A stretch of DNA of 64,000 bases from Isoetes taiwanensis (Eukaryota; Streptophyta; Lycopodiopsida; Isoetales; Isoetaceae): contig JAJEKV010000225.1 in the NCBI GenBank assembly GCA_021234155.1, positions 434,001 to 498,000 on the forward strand, read 5' to 3'. A program made the translations under genes and the position numbers. Numbering within the stretch: position 1 is the first letter of the stretch; each line of letters starts with the position of its first letter. Shown here piece by piece: positions 22,237 through 33,791 of this stretch. Under the pieces are notes generated by a model. It had not been told where the DNA came from. It saw nothing but the letters and a program-made list of their open reading frames with translations, and ran no database searches.

Positions 22237-23999
22237 TTAAAAAAGATAGGCTCCCTCAGACTTCACTGTTTTCACCTCAGTGGGATCTACACTTGCAATA
22301 TCATCAAGGGTTGTCATTATATTTTCCATAATTTCCTTTTCAACACCCTCTTCATTCACCTGCAAGTTTTCCTCCCCTTCTTCATTCAAATCAATGTGCA
22401 TTCTTCTTCTCAGTGGATACTTTCTTGTTTCCACAACTTTTTTCTTGTTAGTTCTCTCAACCTTTTTTCTTTTTCTTTGGTCCCTAACCCGGTGACTTCT
22501 TGCTACTTGAGTTCCCTTTCTTTTTGCATATTAACTCATCCTTCTTTGGCATTTCCTTTTTTTGTTTCTTCTTGGCTGGAGTGTCTAATATTTGACACTC
22601 AACTTCACTAGTATTCAGATCTGCCTCTGAATCCTCTCCAATTTTTTACCAGCTGCTTCTCAATTGTCTTGGGCTTGTCATCTTAGACTGATCCTGGAGA
22701 ATTTTCTGGCTCGTCCTTGCATGTCTCAACCTTCTCTTTGTGCTAGTAGAAGGGGACTTCAACCGATCAGCAAAACATCTTCAACATCGGGCCGGTAGTA
22801 TTTGATCCCAAACCGCCGAAGCTTTGAAAGCTACTTTAGGATCAAAAGAAGCAACCCTGCTCAATTCTGTTGGAGTACTCATACCAAGTTCAATATAAAG
22901 GTCTTGAGAATGTTCTGGTCCACATTTCAAACATCCGCCCTCTTTGAACAATGCAAAGCATACATTACATGATATTCATGTTCACATTCAAGAACTACGT
23001 AAATCTTGTAGTTATTATGAAAACTTAAACCACAAGCACTACAATAACTTTGCAAAAACACGGAAGCCTTCTTTTGATGGTGTTGATGCGTAAAAGGAGT
23101 CGGTGATTTGCATCAAAAGATGAAGGTTGCTTGCATGTTCTTTTTCTCGGCATTTATCTCAACATCCAATTGAATTAATTCAGCTTCCAATGCCTCCTTC
23201 TTCACAAGAAGATCGGGATCTCCAGGTTTGCAAACAGACTCCAAGGACTCACATGCATATTCTTCAAACATCAATTTCTTTTCTAAATCCCTGATTTCTA
23301 ACTCCACTTCCTTTGTAATAACCATAGCTCTCTTCTTGGCAATAGTAGACTTTAGCTTTTCCATACTGCTTCTTTTTTCAGACAAGGTTTTAAATATTTT
23401 ATCATTGGATTTCTCATCGTGACCGGACTAACAACAATATCTTGCATTTTCTTTCCCATCTCTGCCTTTTTATTCTCAAGCTTCCCTAAGTTTTCTGTTA
23501 CTAATGCAGGTTATGCTTCAAATTAGTCTGATCAAGACTAGGCTTAGGAATACCTTTGGAAGAAATAGCAGGCTTTGATTCAATTTCAGCTTTTGCTTTT
23601 GAACATTTTTTTTCGGCCTGCGTTTCTTGTACATCATAACCTGTGCCCCATATGAAGCCCAATTTATCTGATGACCTTCAGGATCTAGCAGTCCTTCAGG
23701 GCAATTTTCCCATGCGAAGGCAAGAGCCAATTGTTTTCTTACTTCATTATTAGAAACACCATCTGGGTAAAACACACTCAATAAGCTTTCCAATTTTCTC
23801 CTCAAATGTGGTTGAACAAAGGCAACCTTGATTGCAGACTTCGACTTTGAATTAAAACTTTTTACATAAACGGATTCCCATTGTTCCTTAAGTGATTTGG
23901 GTTTGCTAGCCAATTGTATTTCATATGGGGCTGCAGACCCTCATTTGACAACCCGTGCATCTCAAAAAAATCCTCCGCTGTTACTGCTTCTTCTACCAT
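22237..23999 (-). pseudogene. Element B second protein: coiled coil, RING-like finger, basic tail
   Basis: ATG 23999 begins MVEEAVTAEDFFEMHG. After a frame change the 131-residue frame (23913-23518) contains LAFAWENCPEGLL and INWASYGAQVMMYKKRRPKK, matching the element A protein. The next frame (23385-23113) is a Lys/Glu coiled coil. At about 23060-22920 lie YCSACGLSF, LECEHEYHVMYALHC and GGCLKCG, which together resemble a RING/C3HC4 finger, broken by one indel. The C-terminal part (about 22800-22237) is Lys/Glu-rich, disordered and ends in an acidic helix. Several indels or unresolved introns separate the parts. The role is unknown; a ubiquitin-ligase-like accessory protein fits the finger. 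It is transcribed in tandem with the FCP1-like gene. Confidence 0.62.
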
Positions 24000-24199
24000 G
24001 TTGCTTGATTCACGACGATTAGTTCCGGATAAACAATCTATATTGTGCGCCGGAAAGGAATTCGAAACTCTACTAAAGGATTTGCAAAAGGAATGAAACA
24101 GGAAATTGAGGGGAAGTTTCGCGCGCGAGAACTGAGGTGGTTTTTTTTTTCTTTGGAATGAAGGCAACCGAGGTGCTTTAGGTGCTAAGTGCTTTCGCG

Positions 24200-24231
24200 T
24201 TTTTTTGGGTAGCATTACCATATTTACACCC
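24200..24231 (-). repeat. Right TIR of element B
   Basis: GGGTAGCATTACCATATTTA followed by CACCC, then the CAAG duplication at 24232-24235. Confidence 0.9.
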
Positions 24232-24235
24232 CAAG

Positions 24236-25510
24236 GTATTGTGTTTGCCATATAAATTTCTTTGCTTTTGATTTCTGGAAGAGATGACCATTGATAATTA
24301 TAGCACACAGGGAGCCGATTTGGAGACTTTGCCTCTTTTCGATTTTTAGATCAGCATGCATGATTGTGGGCAAAACAATATCGGGATGTAGTTTTTCCCT
24401 ATGATTTCAGATCGGATTCCAGATTATGGTGGATCTTTAGAGGTGGCGATCTTGGTGTGCAGGCTGGCTCATGGATGGATTGAAAGCTCCATGCCAGTAG
24501 CTGTCGGATCCGGACCATGTCGACCACGCCGTAGTTCGCTTCAGTAAGGCCTTATTCATCCGTAAAAATGTACATTATGCTCTTTAAAACAAATGGTGAT
24601 TCGAGGGCAACTATGAAGAGGTCAGGTAATTTCTTGCTTTTAGGACCATAACGGGTGGTTTCCATCGATTTGCAATAAGGCCGGATAATTATCTTTGCAG
24701 ACTTAAGCGCTAATGAATAGGTAATCATGAGATATCATGCTCAATCCCTGTTTTCTTTGCTTTTTATGTGGATAAGAGCAACCGATAAATAGGTAAATGT
24801 TTTTTGGTTTGTTCTTATTGAAAACCAATGCATGCAGGTTGAAGCCCTTGCTGTAATAGTCCTGCAGGTTGTTTTTCTCAAATTAGAGCTTCAAAATTGA
24901 GTTGAGTTAGCTCATGCTTGGAGGTGCCTAATGATGTCCTCATGTACTGCAAAATTGAAATGCATTTCTGCTTACTGTAGCAATTTGACAATCTAAGATG
25001 AAGGATAAGATTGGTTCCTTTACTGTTGGTGATGCCATATCATTATTAGAAGGGGCACAGAATTAGTTTCTTCATGAAGGATTATAGACAACATGCATGT
25101 ATTGCTAGAAATTTTTGTATCCTTTAGCATATCACATATTCTATTCTGCTTATAGAAATGTTATCCATCTATGACAGAAGCTACTACCCAAATCTGTCAC
25201 CTGTCATATTGAAAGTCTAACAATAGGTACGTTTCTTCTTAGATGTTGATTTGGGGGACTTACTGAAGGTGTTCATTCTGTGACGTTCCAAGCCCTACAA
25301 GAAACTCAAGGTTAGACACGCAACTTGAGAAGTTTGTTTGCTAAATTAGAGCATTAAAGCATGCATGCCGCAGTAGTTTCTTTGAGAAATTTAAAAATGG
25401 TACTGCTTTCATAGTTTGTACCTTTCTGCGGCCTCTTCAATGAGTGGCCAGAAGTTCAAAGGACGACCATTTTGTCTATCAATTACCTTAACTCATCATC
25501 TTAGGTCAGA
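24236..25510. other. Intergenic DNA, no gene seen
   Basis: AT-rich, stops in all frames and no recognisable domain. It could be promoter or intron sequence of a neighbour, but nothing supports that directly. Confidence 0.5.
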
Positions 25511-25516
25511 CTTTTC

Positions 25517-26871
25517 TATATTAGATATAGTAGATTAATGATTGGCTACACTTATTTTGACCTGGCAGATATGCATGATGTGAGTTTTCTGAATTAAAGA
25601 TCGAATCACCAATGATATAAAGGTAATCATTTATGTTTGTAACTTTGTTAAGTGTGTAACTTTGCCCAGTCAGCATTGCTCCAGATTATTCTACCTTCAA
25701 TGACTCTTAGCCTATCATATTGTGTAAACCACGGAAGATATTATCCAACATGTCTTCAATAGAAACTCACATGCAAAGGTAATTATAAGTTAATAGATTT
25801 CTATGTTTCAACAGTCTAGGAAAGGAGAAGTATAGGATGCAGGAGGGTTTCTTTATTGTTTAATATTTGTGTCATGTGCAAGCAGTGCAATTAAGGTCGA
25901 TTCATATTCTTTAGTTAGCTATGATTTTATTGTGCTCCTATAATTGTTGTTTGTTAATACCCAAGGAAGAGCTATATTTTGTGCCTTGCATATTATATGT
26001 GTGTTCTGAGTTCAATCGACACTTCTTTGACACTTTCAGTCACACCTTTTATCAGTGCCCAACCTTAACTCCACTTGCTAAAAGTGTTAGCAAGTTATCC
26101 GTAGGATGTGAAATTTGTGAGAGGCAAGCTTTAACATTTGGAGAACAGCTCATGAACTGATATTATTGATTGATTGTGATTAATTTTGATATTATTAAGT
26201 AACATGCACACCATATTAAGCTCCTTGCACTTATTTCTGGATTCTTTTGAGGTTGATGCTGCAAGAATGATCCTATCAGAGGAAAAATTGATCCCTTTTT
26301 GCTGAAAAACATGCATGTAATAGCTATCTGTGTCCGAGATTAATGATTGGCTATACTTATTTTGATCTGGCAGATATGCGTGATGGGAGTTTTCTGCATT
26401 AAAGATCGAACCACCAATGACATAAAGGTAATCATTTATGTTTGTAAGTTTGTTAAGTGTTTGACTTTGCCCAGTTAACATTACTCTAGATTATTCTACC
26501 TCTAATGACTCTGATGCCACTTAAAAATATCATGTATGTGAAGGAAACACAATATTAGATGGTTATTTTTGCAAGCATTCATAAGTAGACTATCGCATTG
26601 TGTTAATACCTAAGGGAAAGCTATATTTTGTGCCTTCCATATTATATGTGTCTTCTGAGTTCAATCGACACGTTTTTGACACTTTCAGTCATACCTTTTA
26701 TCAATGCTGAACCTTAACTCCACTTGCTAAAAGTGTTAACAAGTTGGATGTGAAATTTTGTGAAAGGCAAGCTTTAACATTTGGAGAACAACTCATGAAC
26801 TGATATTATTGATTGATTGTGATTAATTTTGATATTATTAAGTAATATGCACACTATATTAAGCTCCTTTC
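25517..26871. repeat. Diverged tandem duplication of about 0.8 kb
   Basis: ATTAATGATTGGCTA(C/T)ACTTATTTTGA and the following 150 bp at 25533 recur at 26340. The segment 25955-26340 recurs at 26608-26871 and, beyond element C2, resumes at 51066-51250 (TTATTTCTGGATTC, ATGATCCTATCAGAGG, CTGAAAAACATGCATG). C2 therefore interrupts the second unit. The intact first unit at about 26218 serves as a paralogous empty site. Confidence 0.85.
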
Positions 26872-26897
26872 AAGTCGTATTTAATTAAAGTGGGACA
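26872..26897 (+). repeat. Left TIR of C2
   Basis: Identical to the inverse of the C1 right end over the first 60 bp, apart from single changes. CTTTC duplication outside. Confidence 0.9.
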
Positions 26898-27065
26898 AAT
26901 CTTGAATTTTGGGACTCGGACTGAAAATGGGACTCACACACCATAAAAGAAATTTCTGAATTGATTGCTTGAATAGAATTACACATGACACACATAGAAT
27001 TGGGTTACTTGTTTTCCTCATAAATTTTACAAACCACTAGTTGAGATAGTTTTCAAACTTCTCAA

Positions 27066-29989
27066 TATTATGTGCCCTCATACAATGATATAGCATGGAG
27101 GTTGCTCATGGCCTTGTCCATCTCCCTTCTTGGGATCTTGTGTGTGTTGTCCTTTGCAACGTGAGAACTTGGATATGACCATACCACACACTCCACCAAT
27201 TCCCTCCTTTGAGGGTCAGCATAATTTGCCCTCCACTTCTTCTCCCAGCAGTCAGTGTATTGCTCCTTCAAGTTGCCCTTCTTGTGTCTCCCAATGGGCT
27301 CCCAATATTGAATTTGGAATCCAGGACGCAACTCCTCTCCATCAGGCATAGTGGTGGTTACATCAGAGAGTGCCACCCCTAACCATATTGGACAGTCCTC
27401 ATCATCGAAGGCCTTACTAGCACAAAGTATCCTTCCTTGATGTCCTCAAAGGGATCCCACTCAGGAAGATCAAACCACTTCGGCTTTGAGGCCTTACTTC
27501 CCACAAACCACTTGGAACCCTTGTTGGGACCCAAGTGAGCATTCTTAGACGTGCTTGCACCTTGAGAACCCTCCCATCTTGACTCTGGCAAGAACCCGTC
27601 TCTTAGCTCCCTCCCACATGGGCTGTTCAGTTTCCAAGCATGTCACAACTTTCTCCGAAGACTTGATTAGGAGTCCATTTGATTTTTCTTAAGAGTGGAG
27701 GTGTGCTTTCCATTTGAACATCATCCCGGTGTGTTATGTAATCCTTGATGCCCTTCACCGGTTGGCTAGAGTCTTTTTGTCTTGAAGGGAGGTAGTGGTT
27801 TTGGTTGCCCTTTAGGAATGAGAACTTCACCAAAAAGCACCCCTTTGCCACAACTCGATACCTTGTACAGGCATCCACAACTTGTCACCGGTCTCCACTT
27901 ATATTGCATGATTGGTATTCCATCCCTAACCCAAAACTTGAACTGAAGTGGCTTTGTGTGTCCTGTCAACTGGTCCTTACCATCTAGCAAGTATCCTTCT
28001 ACAAATGATTTCCAATCGCAACCTCATCCATCAAGAAAGCCATTGGGTTGGGGTCAATGCGACTCTCAAACACATCCATTAGTTCGGGGGGAGAGTGGTC
28101 GTTTTTCTCTCTTGAGCTTGGTGGAGAAAGTTCCAAAGAATCCATCTATATCATCATGCATTATGCCCAACCATCATGAATCCCACTTTCACAACTTTGA
28201 ATACTCCCACTTCTTTGTCCAAGTATGACATTGCCCCAAACATCCATCTATTCTTGTTTTTTTTCCAACAGTTGTCCAACTGAACACATAGCTCCTCGAG
28301 GCGGTGATTTCTCAAGTGGGGAAATCATCCCAAGTCCTCCTTGATTCACTAGACACCTTGGATGTGAGCTTTTTTTATCGCCTTTGGTAACAAAGCGGTT
28401 GATCATCCATCAAAGCCTCAAAATGGGTCTTTGAGGGGAATACCTCCTCCCTTCTATCGATCCTTTCTCTAGTGTTCTCGGGCACTTGAAAATAGAGCTC
28501 ACATGGAAGTTTGGATCATCTCTCCATAGATCAAGCACAAAATGACCATATGTTCCAGTTCCATGACCATGTGTTAATACACCCTTGGACTTACTTTCAT
28601 CTGAAAAGCGTTTTGACAACGCTTGGGTAAAGGATCTAGCTTTGGCAAGAAAGTCTTGTGTTGGTCCATCTTATCATGAATTATACACAAAAATTTGTCC
28701 ATTTTGCATCTCGAGAAAATGTTCTCCACTTTGCCAATACAACTGTCTACATGATATTTGGTCCCTTTGGTGATCGCAAATTGCTCCCTAATTGCCATTC
28801 TTTCTTTCTCTATTGCGGTTGATGCAAGTGTATCCTTGAGTTGAATGCAAGTGTTGCACTTTGAGAATGGCATGTGTTGTAGGACACTCACGCCCCAGAA
28901 GTGAGTGCTCCATAACTTCATGAAATGTGATTGAGAAAGAGGCCTACCTCCCAATAGTTTCTAGGATGGAGTTGACCTCCTTAAGGCACTCCTTCGGATA
29001 TAGTGTTGTGGCAACACTCTTTGCACCACTCGCACACCAGGTGCTCGTTCACCTCGACTTGTGAGGCATAGATTGAGACATGTATCTCACAAAGCTCAAG
29101 AAGACTGCAATGGCCTTTAGAGTATTTGCTCTAGTTTTTCAAAGTGAGTGCATTACCATGTTGGAACAAAGTGTGCCTTTTCTAACCTGCTCCCAAGATC
29201 ACGTAAAATGAAGACTTGCTCACCCCAAGAATCCATCTCAATGCTCTCATACATACCTTCATGCCCCTCAATTGATATAGTAGCCGTCCTATGTTTTCAT
29301 CATAGCCGGAATTCCTACACAAGAAGTAAATGAAATTAATCCTATCTTTTTGAAGTCTGTCCAATGTATTGGGACCTTATCCGCACGAGGTCATCCACAT
29401 TGTCTTGCCTTGTGCAATCTAGGTTGCAACACTCTTGTCCCCTAATTGCCTCGGGTTTTCTTTGGTTGGTGCCATACTTTCCATCCTTTCTAAATATTTG
29501 TCACTTCTAGGCCTCTTGGGCACCTTTTGGCTGCCTTTTATGAAAGACATAGCGTCTCTTCCTTGTGATCAAAGGATGCTCATCGACCACCAAATCTTCC
29601 ACATGGCCTTGGGTGGGCCTTGGGGTGTGTAGTTCAATAGGGGCAATCTAGAGTATCACCATTCTTGTGTGTAATATATCTAATTGGCCATCTCAACTGA
29701 GCTTGGGACTCGGAGACCACGAGCACACAATGCAATCACTAGAGCTTCCACGGGACATGATTGTATCAACCCGATAAGAAGCTTCACAATGCCAACTCCA
29801 AGATGTTCATCTCCCAGCCTCTCATCATTCACACTATCAAATGGATCAAACTGCGGTTATTATACCCTCTGTAAATACCGCCCAGTTTGCAAGGGTGCAA
29901 CAAAAGGCAACCCATCTTCCTCCATTGGAGCCTAGGGCAATGACCTCCTTTGGACTTCCCCTGGCTCCATTTTACTCATCTCACATGTT
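27066..29989 (-). pseudogene. Transposase of element C, C2 copy (main exon)
   Basis: Collinear with 13381-16301 of C1 at high identity: GSKWFVGSKASKPKWFDLPE (27530-27470), IHDKMDQHKTFLPKLDPLPK (about 28680-28620) and DRLQKDRINFIYFLCRNSGY (about 29360-29300). The last frame ends SLYEGT at 27068. It is broken by more than ten indels, more than C1. At 28270-28290, though, the reading frame through the QLDNCW segment is kept where C1 has an extra base, so the two copies decayed or were mis-called independently. It begins at a splice acceptor TTTTCATTCAG (29999-29990). Confidence 0.78.
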
Positions 29990-30282
29990 CTGAATGAAAA
30001 AGCTCACATTAAAACCATATAGCCCCAAACACCACAAATATGACCATATGAACCATATAAAACCATACAAACATATTAAATATAATCATATTATATCATA
30101 CAACCATATTAACTAAAATCATACAACCATATTAACTAAAATCATATAACCATATTAAAGCATACAACCACACTCATTCTAAACCATATGTAAACATTGT
30201 AAACATATATAACCATTGAAACTATTCAACCATTGAAACCTTATTAAATACATAAGATAACATATATAAACATATAACCTAC
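29990..30282 (-). other. C2 transposase intron with ATATGGTT repeats
   Basis: The plus strand shows AACCATAT(T/A) about fifteen times; in the sense strand this is ATATGGTT. The acceptor is conserved with C1. The donor is GAAAGG|GTAGGTT near 30282. Confidence 0.65.
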
Positions 30283-30420
30283 CCTTTCATATCTTGTCAT
30301 GTCCACGTGGCCTCTTGAGAGGTGAAACCGTGGCCATGTCAACAATCCGCTGCTTGCTTTCGTCATGGAGGGCATGGCCCTGCGTGACAATGGTTTTATT
30401 ATTGCACTTTTACGAGGTTC
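30283..30420 (-). pseudogene. First coding exon of the C2 transposase
   Basis: Minus-strand reading QGHALHDESKQRIVDMATVS followed by PLKRPRGHDK ends at the GTAGGTT donor, with one stop just before it. C1 lacks this exon because of its deletion. The start codon was not identified, so the exon boundary upstream is uncertain. Confidence 0.45.
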
Positions 30421-30429
30421 GGGGTGCGG

Positions 30430-31300
30430 CCGTAAGTCTTTGCACCCTCTTCCTCTCCCCGACCATTCTTCCTCCCTGTTTTTCTCTGATCACTCATCCT
30501 CCCCCTGTTTCCTTAGAGCCAGCTTTACCCGTCGGTGATCGATCGGTAGCGGCGATTCAAGGCCATCTTATGTGATGGCTTGGTCGACGGATCGGGGCGC
30601 TTCAGGCCCGAAGTTCTCATGATTCATTGTTCGAGCGGGCGTTGCTACTGAGAAGAAAGTGAGGCCCTTTTTAGTCTTTGCTTTTTAGTTTTACGTAAGT
30701 CCTTTAGTGCATTTTTACTTATATTACATTTGTTAGAGGCTCTTATTGATCCACGATACAATTCTGACCCAGAAATCCTTATTCACGCTTTGCCAACGAC
30801 TATACCCACATGGAAGGCGAACTTCGGGAAGCCTCCTCCTCATCAAACAAATCTTCGGGTATGTTTTTGTAATATCATACCCTTTTTAATCTCATTTTCT
30901 GCATCTTGTTCTCCTTTGTTCTCTGTACTCTTCTCTCTTGTTCTCTGTTTTTCTCATTGATCTCACTAAATCTCTTCATTTATCATTTTTCCCTTTGTAT
31001 TGTTTTCTGTTTTTGTTATCTTTTTCTTGCTTGTGGTTGAATTGAATACATTATGCGAGGCACAAGTGAGAATAGTCGTTAGAGTAGTAGCAAGCAACCA
31101 GAGATAGAAATCATCGAGAGACCGGGTGTTAGGAACTAAGATATTGCGAGCATTAAGAACATAACTAGGAATGTCTTTCTCCGGCCAAGAACTAAGAATA
31201 GGAATTGCTTCCACGGAATCTCCATTTCTAACTCACGGCAAATCCCGCTGCGGGGAGACATGCGAGAAGGGAGTGGCGAGTTGGGAATACTTCACTTGCC
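30430..31300. other. C2 interior, no assigned gene
   Basis: Contains T-rich, CTCT-rich stretches (30850-31000). Short open frames on both strands resemble no family I know. It may include the start region of the minus-strand transposase. Confidence 0.4.
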
Positions 31301-31538
31301 AGCAGTCCGGGGAAGTACAGGGGCCTTCTTCTCGACTACAGTCGAGAACTCCCGATTTCAGGCGCAGAAGAGGGAGTGTACACTCGGGTTGTTGGCGGTT
31401 GAGGGATTCTCGACTCGCGATTAGGGGATTGCACCGACTACCCAATGTCTTCACATTCTTTAGAACCACTCTTGCAGCCTTCTCGACTCGTGAGTCGAGA
31501 ATGTGATACCGCCAATGGCTCTTTGTGCGGTCGCGAGT

Positions 31539-31616
31539 GCCTCCACCGATCGAGCCACTCTCCTTGAACCATGCTCATCGAATATTGCGAAGAGGACTGG
31601 CTCGGCGGGTGGAGGC
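31539..31616. other. Class I hairpin, copy 1
   Basis: The outer stem GCCTCCACCGATCGAGCCA pairs with TGGCTCGGCGGGTGGAGGC, with a few mismatches. The loop region contains ATCGAATATTGCGAA. Confidence 0.75.
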
Positions 31617-31711
31617 CTCGGCGACTAACCGCGAAGTTGCTGGCCGCTTTCTCGACTCGTGAGTGAAAATCCAGGCTCTAGTGCACTCTAGAGCTGGCAC
31701 AGAGCGATCTT

Positions 31712-31756
31712 AACCACTCTCCTTCTATCTTCCGGACATTGCGAAGGGAAGTGGTT
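31712..31756. other. Class II hairpin, copy 1
   Basis: AACCACTCTCCTTC pairs with GAAGGGAAGTGGTT (12 of 14). The loop contains GGACATTGC. Confidence 0.8.
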
Positions 31757-31810
31757 TTCACTGCGGCAGGCCAACTCTTAGCAACCCAATTCTCTGTGTG
31801 TGGCGCGATG

Positions 31811-31891
31811 GCCTCTACCCAATCAAAGACCGTCTCGCCGAACCATCTTCGCCGAATATTGCGAAGGGGATGGGCTCGATTGGGTGGAGGC
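31811..31891. other. Class I hairpin, copy 2
   Basis: GCCTCTACCCAATC pairs with GATTGGGTGGAGGC (one T.G wobble). An inner stem and the loop GCCGAATATTGCGAAG are as in copy 1. Confidence 0.8.
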
Positions 31892-31989
31892 CTCGGCGAC
31901 TAACCTGAAGGTGCTTGCCGCTTTCTCCGACTTTCGTGAGTGAGAAACGTTTCCAGCTACGCCAACCTCTAGAGGACTGTAAGAATCTT

Positions 31990-32036
31990 AACAACTCTCC
32001 TTCTATCTTCCACGGACATTGCGAAGGGAAGTTGTT
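31990..32036. other. Class II hairpin, copy 2
   Basis: AACAACTCTCCTTC pairs with GAAGGGAAGTTGTT. Relative to copy 1, both arms changed (C to A, G to T), keeping the base pair. Confidence 0.8.
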
Positions 32037-32497
32037 TTGATCTGTGAGGCCAACTCTTAGCAACCCACGTGGAAACCACAGAGCTTGTTGTATGCATTCT
32101 CGGCCAAGGAAGTGGGAATGCCTTACCCAAACCAAGCACTCCATGTGTACCATCCAGGAGTTCTCGATGGCTAAGGCATTCTCGACTTTGGCGTAGTCGA
32201 GAATATAGACAAGCCAACTCCAATGCCGTGGAAACCATAGAGCTTGTTGTGCGCATTTCGCCTCGCGAAGGTGGGGAATGCCTTAACCAACGAACGCACT
32301 TTCGGTGTACTAACCGGAGTTCGGATGGCAAAGGCATTCGACTTGCGAAGTCGAGAATGTAGACAACGGCGATAACGATCGCATTCGGACTGGGTGGAGG
32401 CCTCTACAACTAACCACGGGGAAACCACGGAGAGGAAGCCAAGGCTTGCATTCTCTACAAATCACGCACTTTGTATTCTCTTTTTTAGTCCCAAGTG

Positions 32498-32579
32498 CCT
32501 CTAGCCTCATCTGAGCCACTCTCCCTTGAACCATCTTCCTCGAATATTGCGAAGAGGAGTGGTTCGACTGGGTGGAGGC
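32498..32579. other. Class I hairpin, copy 3
   Basis: GCCTCTAGCCTCATCTGAGC and the following CACTC pair with GAGTGGTTCGACTGGGTGGA and the following GGC, with a G.T pair and mismatches. The loop is CTCGAATATTGCGAAG. Confidence 0.7.
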
Positions 32580-32599
32580 CCCTCAGACTAACTACAAGA

Positions 32600-33465
32600 G
32601 GATGCATTTGAACCGCTTCTCTGGGCCTTAGACCTAGCCTGATCTATGTACAACATTCCAAGAAAACACTCCATGAAAAAAGACACCTAAAAGCGGGCTG
32701 TTCATTAACCCCGATCCATTGTTTCCTTGCTTAGGAGCATCTCTCAACCCGGAGAGTAAATCATCTCGAAGCTGAAAAATCTTTGGACAAAGAAACAATG
32801 AATCCGTCGAGCTTATCGGCCGGTTCCATTATTTAAACACGAGGCGGCATGTTCAACAAAGCGAAATAACATAGGCATCTACGAAACTCACCTCTTCTTG
32901 CGGTAATTCCTTGGGCCTTTGTATCCGCGGATCCGCGACCTCACCTAGAGTCTTTGCTTCTTCTGTCGGTCTCTTCAAGAGTGTATTTCGCATCTAATAC
33001 TTGTATCAGCTGCGATTTCGCGTATCCCCGTTCCATGGCGCCCTTGATGTAGAGTTCCGTATCGGCGGCTCCTCTCGCTTCCTACCTTAGCTCCGTGCTC
33101 ATCGATCAAATCAAGCTGCTTGCAATAGGGCCAGCGGTCGGGAAAAACACATATGCAAATTATTTGTTAGCGGCTTACGCATCGGCGCCATTCCGAAGTC
33201 GCTAACGGTCGATGCTCCCCTCCGAACTTCGAGGTCCCCAATGCATGAGGGAAGATAAACTAGGCTCGCTCACTTAGTCCCTTGATGTGATTAAATTTGA
33301 AATAGTGTTTGGGCGGGCTAAAGCCTACCGTCTTTGTACCCTTAGCAGCTTCTTTTCATAAATGATTGCATGTCCTTAACTTCAAATTAAAGAACCGCGC
33401 TAGATCTTTTTACATGCAGTCCTAAAAACTCACAACGCGGAGGAGACTTAATTCTGAGAGGGGTC
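32600..33465. other. C2 interior upstream of gene Z, no gene seen
   Basis: Mixed-composition DNA with no long frame. It may contain the promoter or first exons of the plus-strand unknown gene that starts near 33473. Nothing more specific is visible. Confidence 0.35.
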
Positions 33466-33472
33466 GAAGAGG

Positions 33473-33791
33473 ATGAGAGGGCATAGAGACATGACTCCGT
33501 CAAGAAAGAAGCGGAGGATGCTTCTACAGCGGCAACAAGAAGAAGAAGACAAACACCCGGGTGAGCTCGAGGTTTTTCTTTTGTCGGAATACCTTATGCT
33601 GATCCATCCTTTCTTCTTGCGGCATTCACCTCGGACTCCTTTGGTGATCAGCGGCGAACTCCATTCTTAGTCATCGAGGGATTTGGAGACGAGCTTCTTG
33701 AAACAGCAAAGCAGATTCTTGGTGGTATGTCGAGGTATCGACAAGTGGGAAGGAGAAAGATCTGTTTCTACACCAAAGGGACAAGAAGAGC
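33473..33791 (+). pseudogene. Unknown C2 cargo gene Z, 5' part
   Basis: ATG 33473 opens a Lys/Arg-rich N-terminus (SRKKRRMLLQRQQEEEDKHPG). After a frame change, another open frame reads FLLAAFTSDSFGDQRRTP, FLVIEGFGDELLETAKQILG and GMSRYRQVGRRKICFYTKGT. That frame continues beyond the gypsy insertion (RRAPETSTRKSV after 45804), which shows that the retroelement landed inside it. No family recognised. Frame breaks may be consensus errors. It is read in the same direction as the FCP1-like gene. Confidence 0.5.

Larger units (their letters stand above)
17277..24231 (+). mobile_element. TIR DNA transposon B (6.95 kb, best-preserved element)
   Basis: Ends are GGGTGTAAATATGATAATGC and its inverse (one mismatch in 20, continuing CTACCCAAAAA). 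Perfect 4-bp duplications CAAG lie at 17273-17276 and 24232-24235. Subterminal GTGCTTTAGGTGC / GCACCTAAAGCAC repeats occur at both ends. Gene order: transposase (plus), FCP1-like (minus) and coiled-coil/RING gene (minus). The transposase and second protein are homologous to those of element A, but the TIR sequence is different beyond GGGTG. Confidence 0.9.
31320..32600. repeat. Hairpin and palindrome repeat array in C2
   Basis: Interleaved repeats. GGCCTCGGCGACTAACC recurs at 31614 and 31888, with a degraded copy near 32576. AATATTGCGAAG(A/G)GG recurs at 31581, 31856 and 32543. CATTGCGAAGGGAAGT recurs at 31737 and 32018. GTGGAAACCA(C/T)AGAGCTTGTTGT recurs at 32069 and 32228. At least seven palindromes related to TCGACTCGCGAGTCGA are inserted among them. 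No open frame spans it. Confidence 0.8.
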
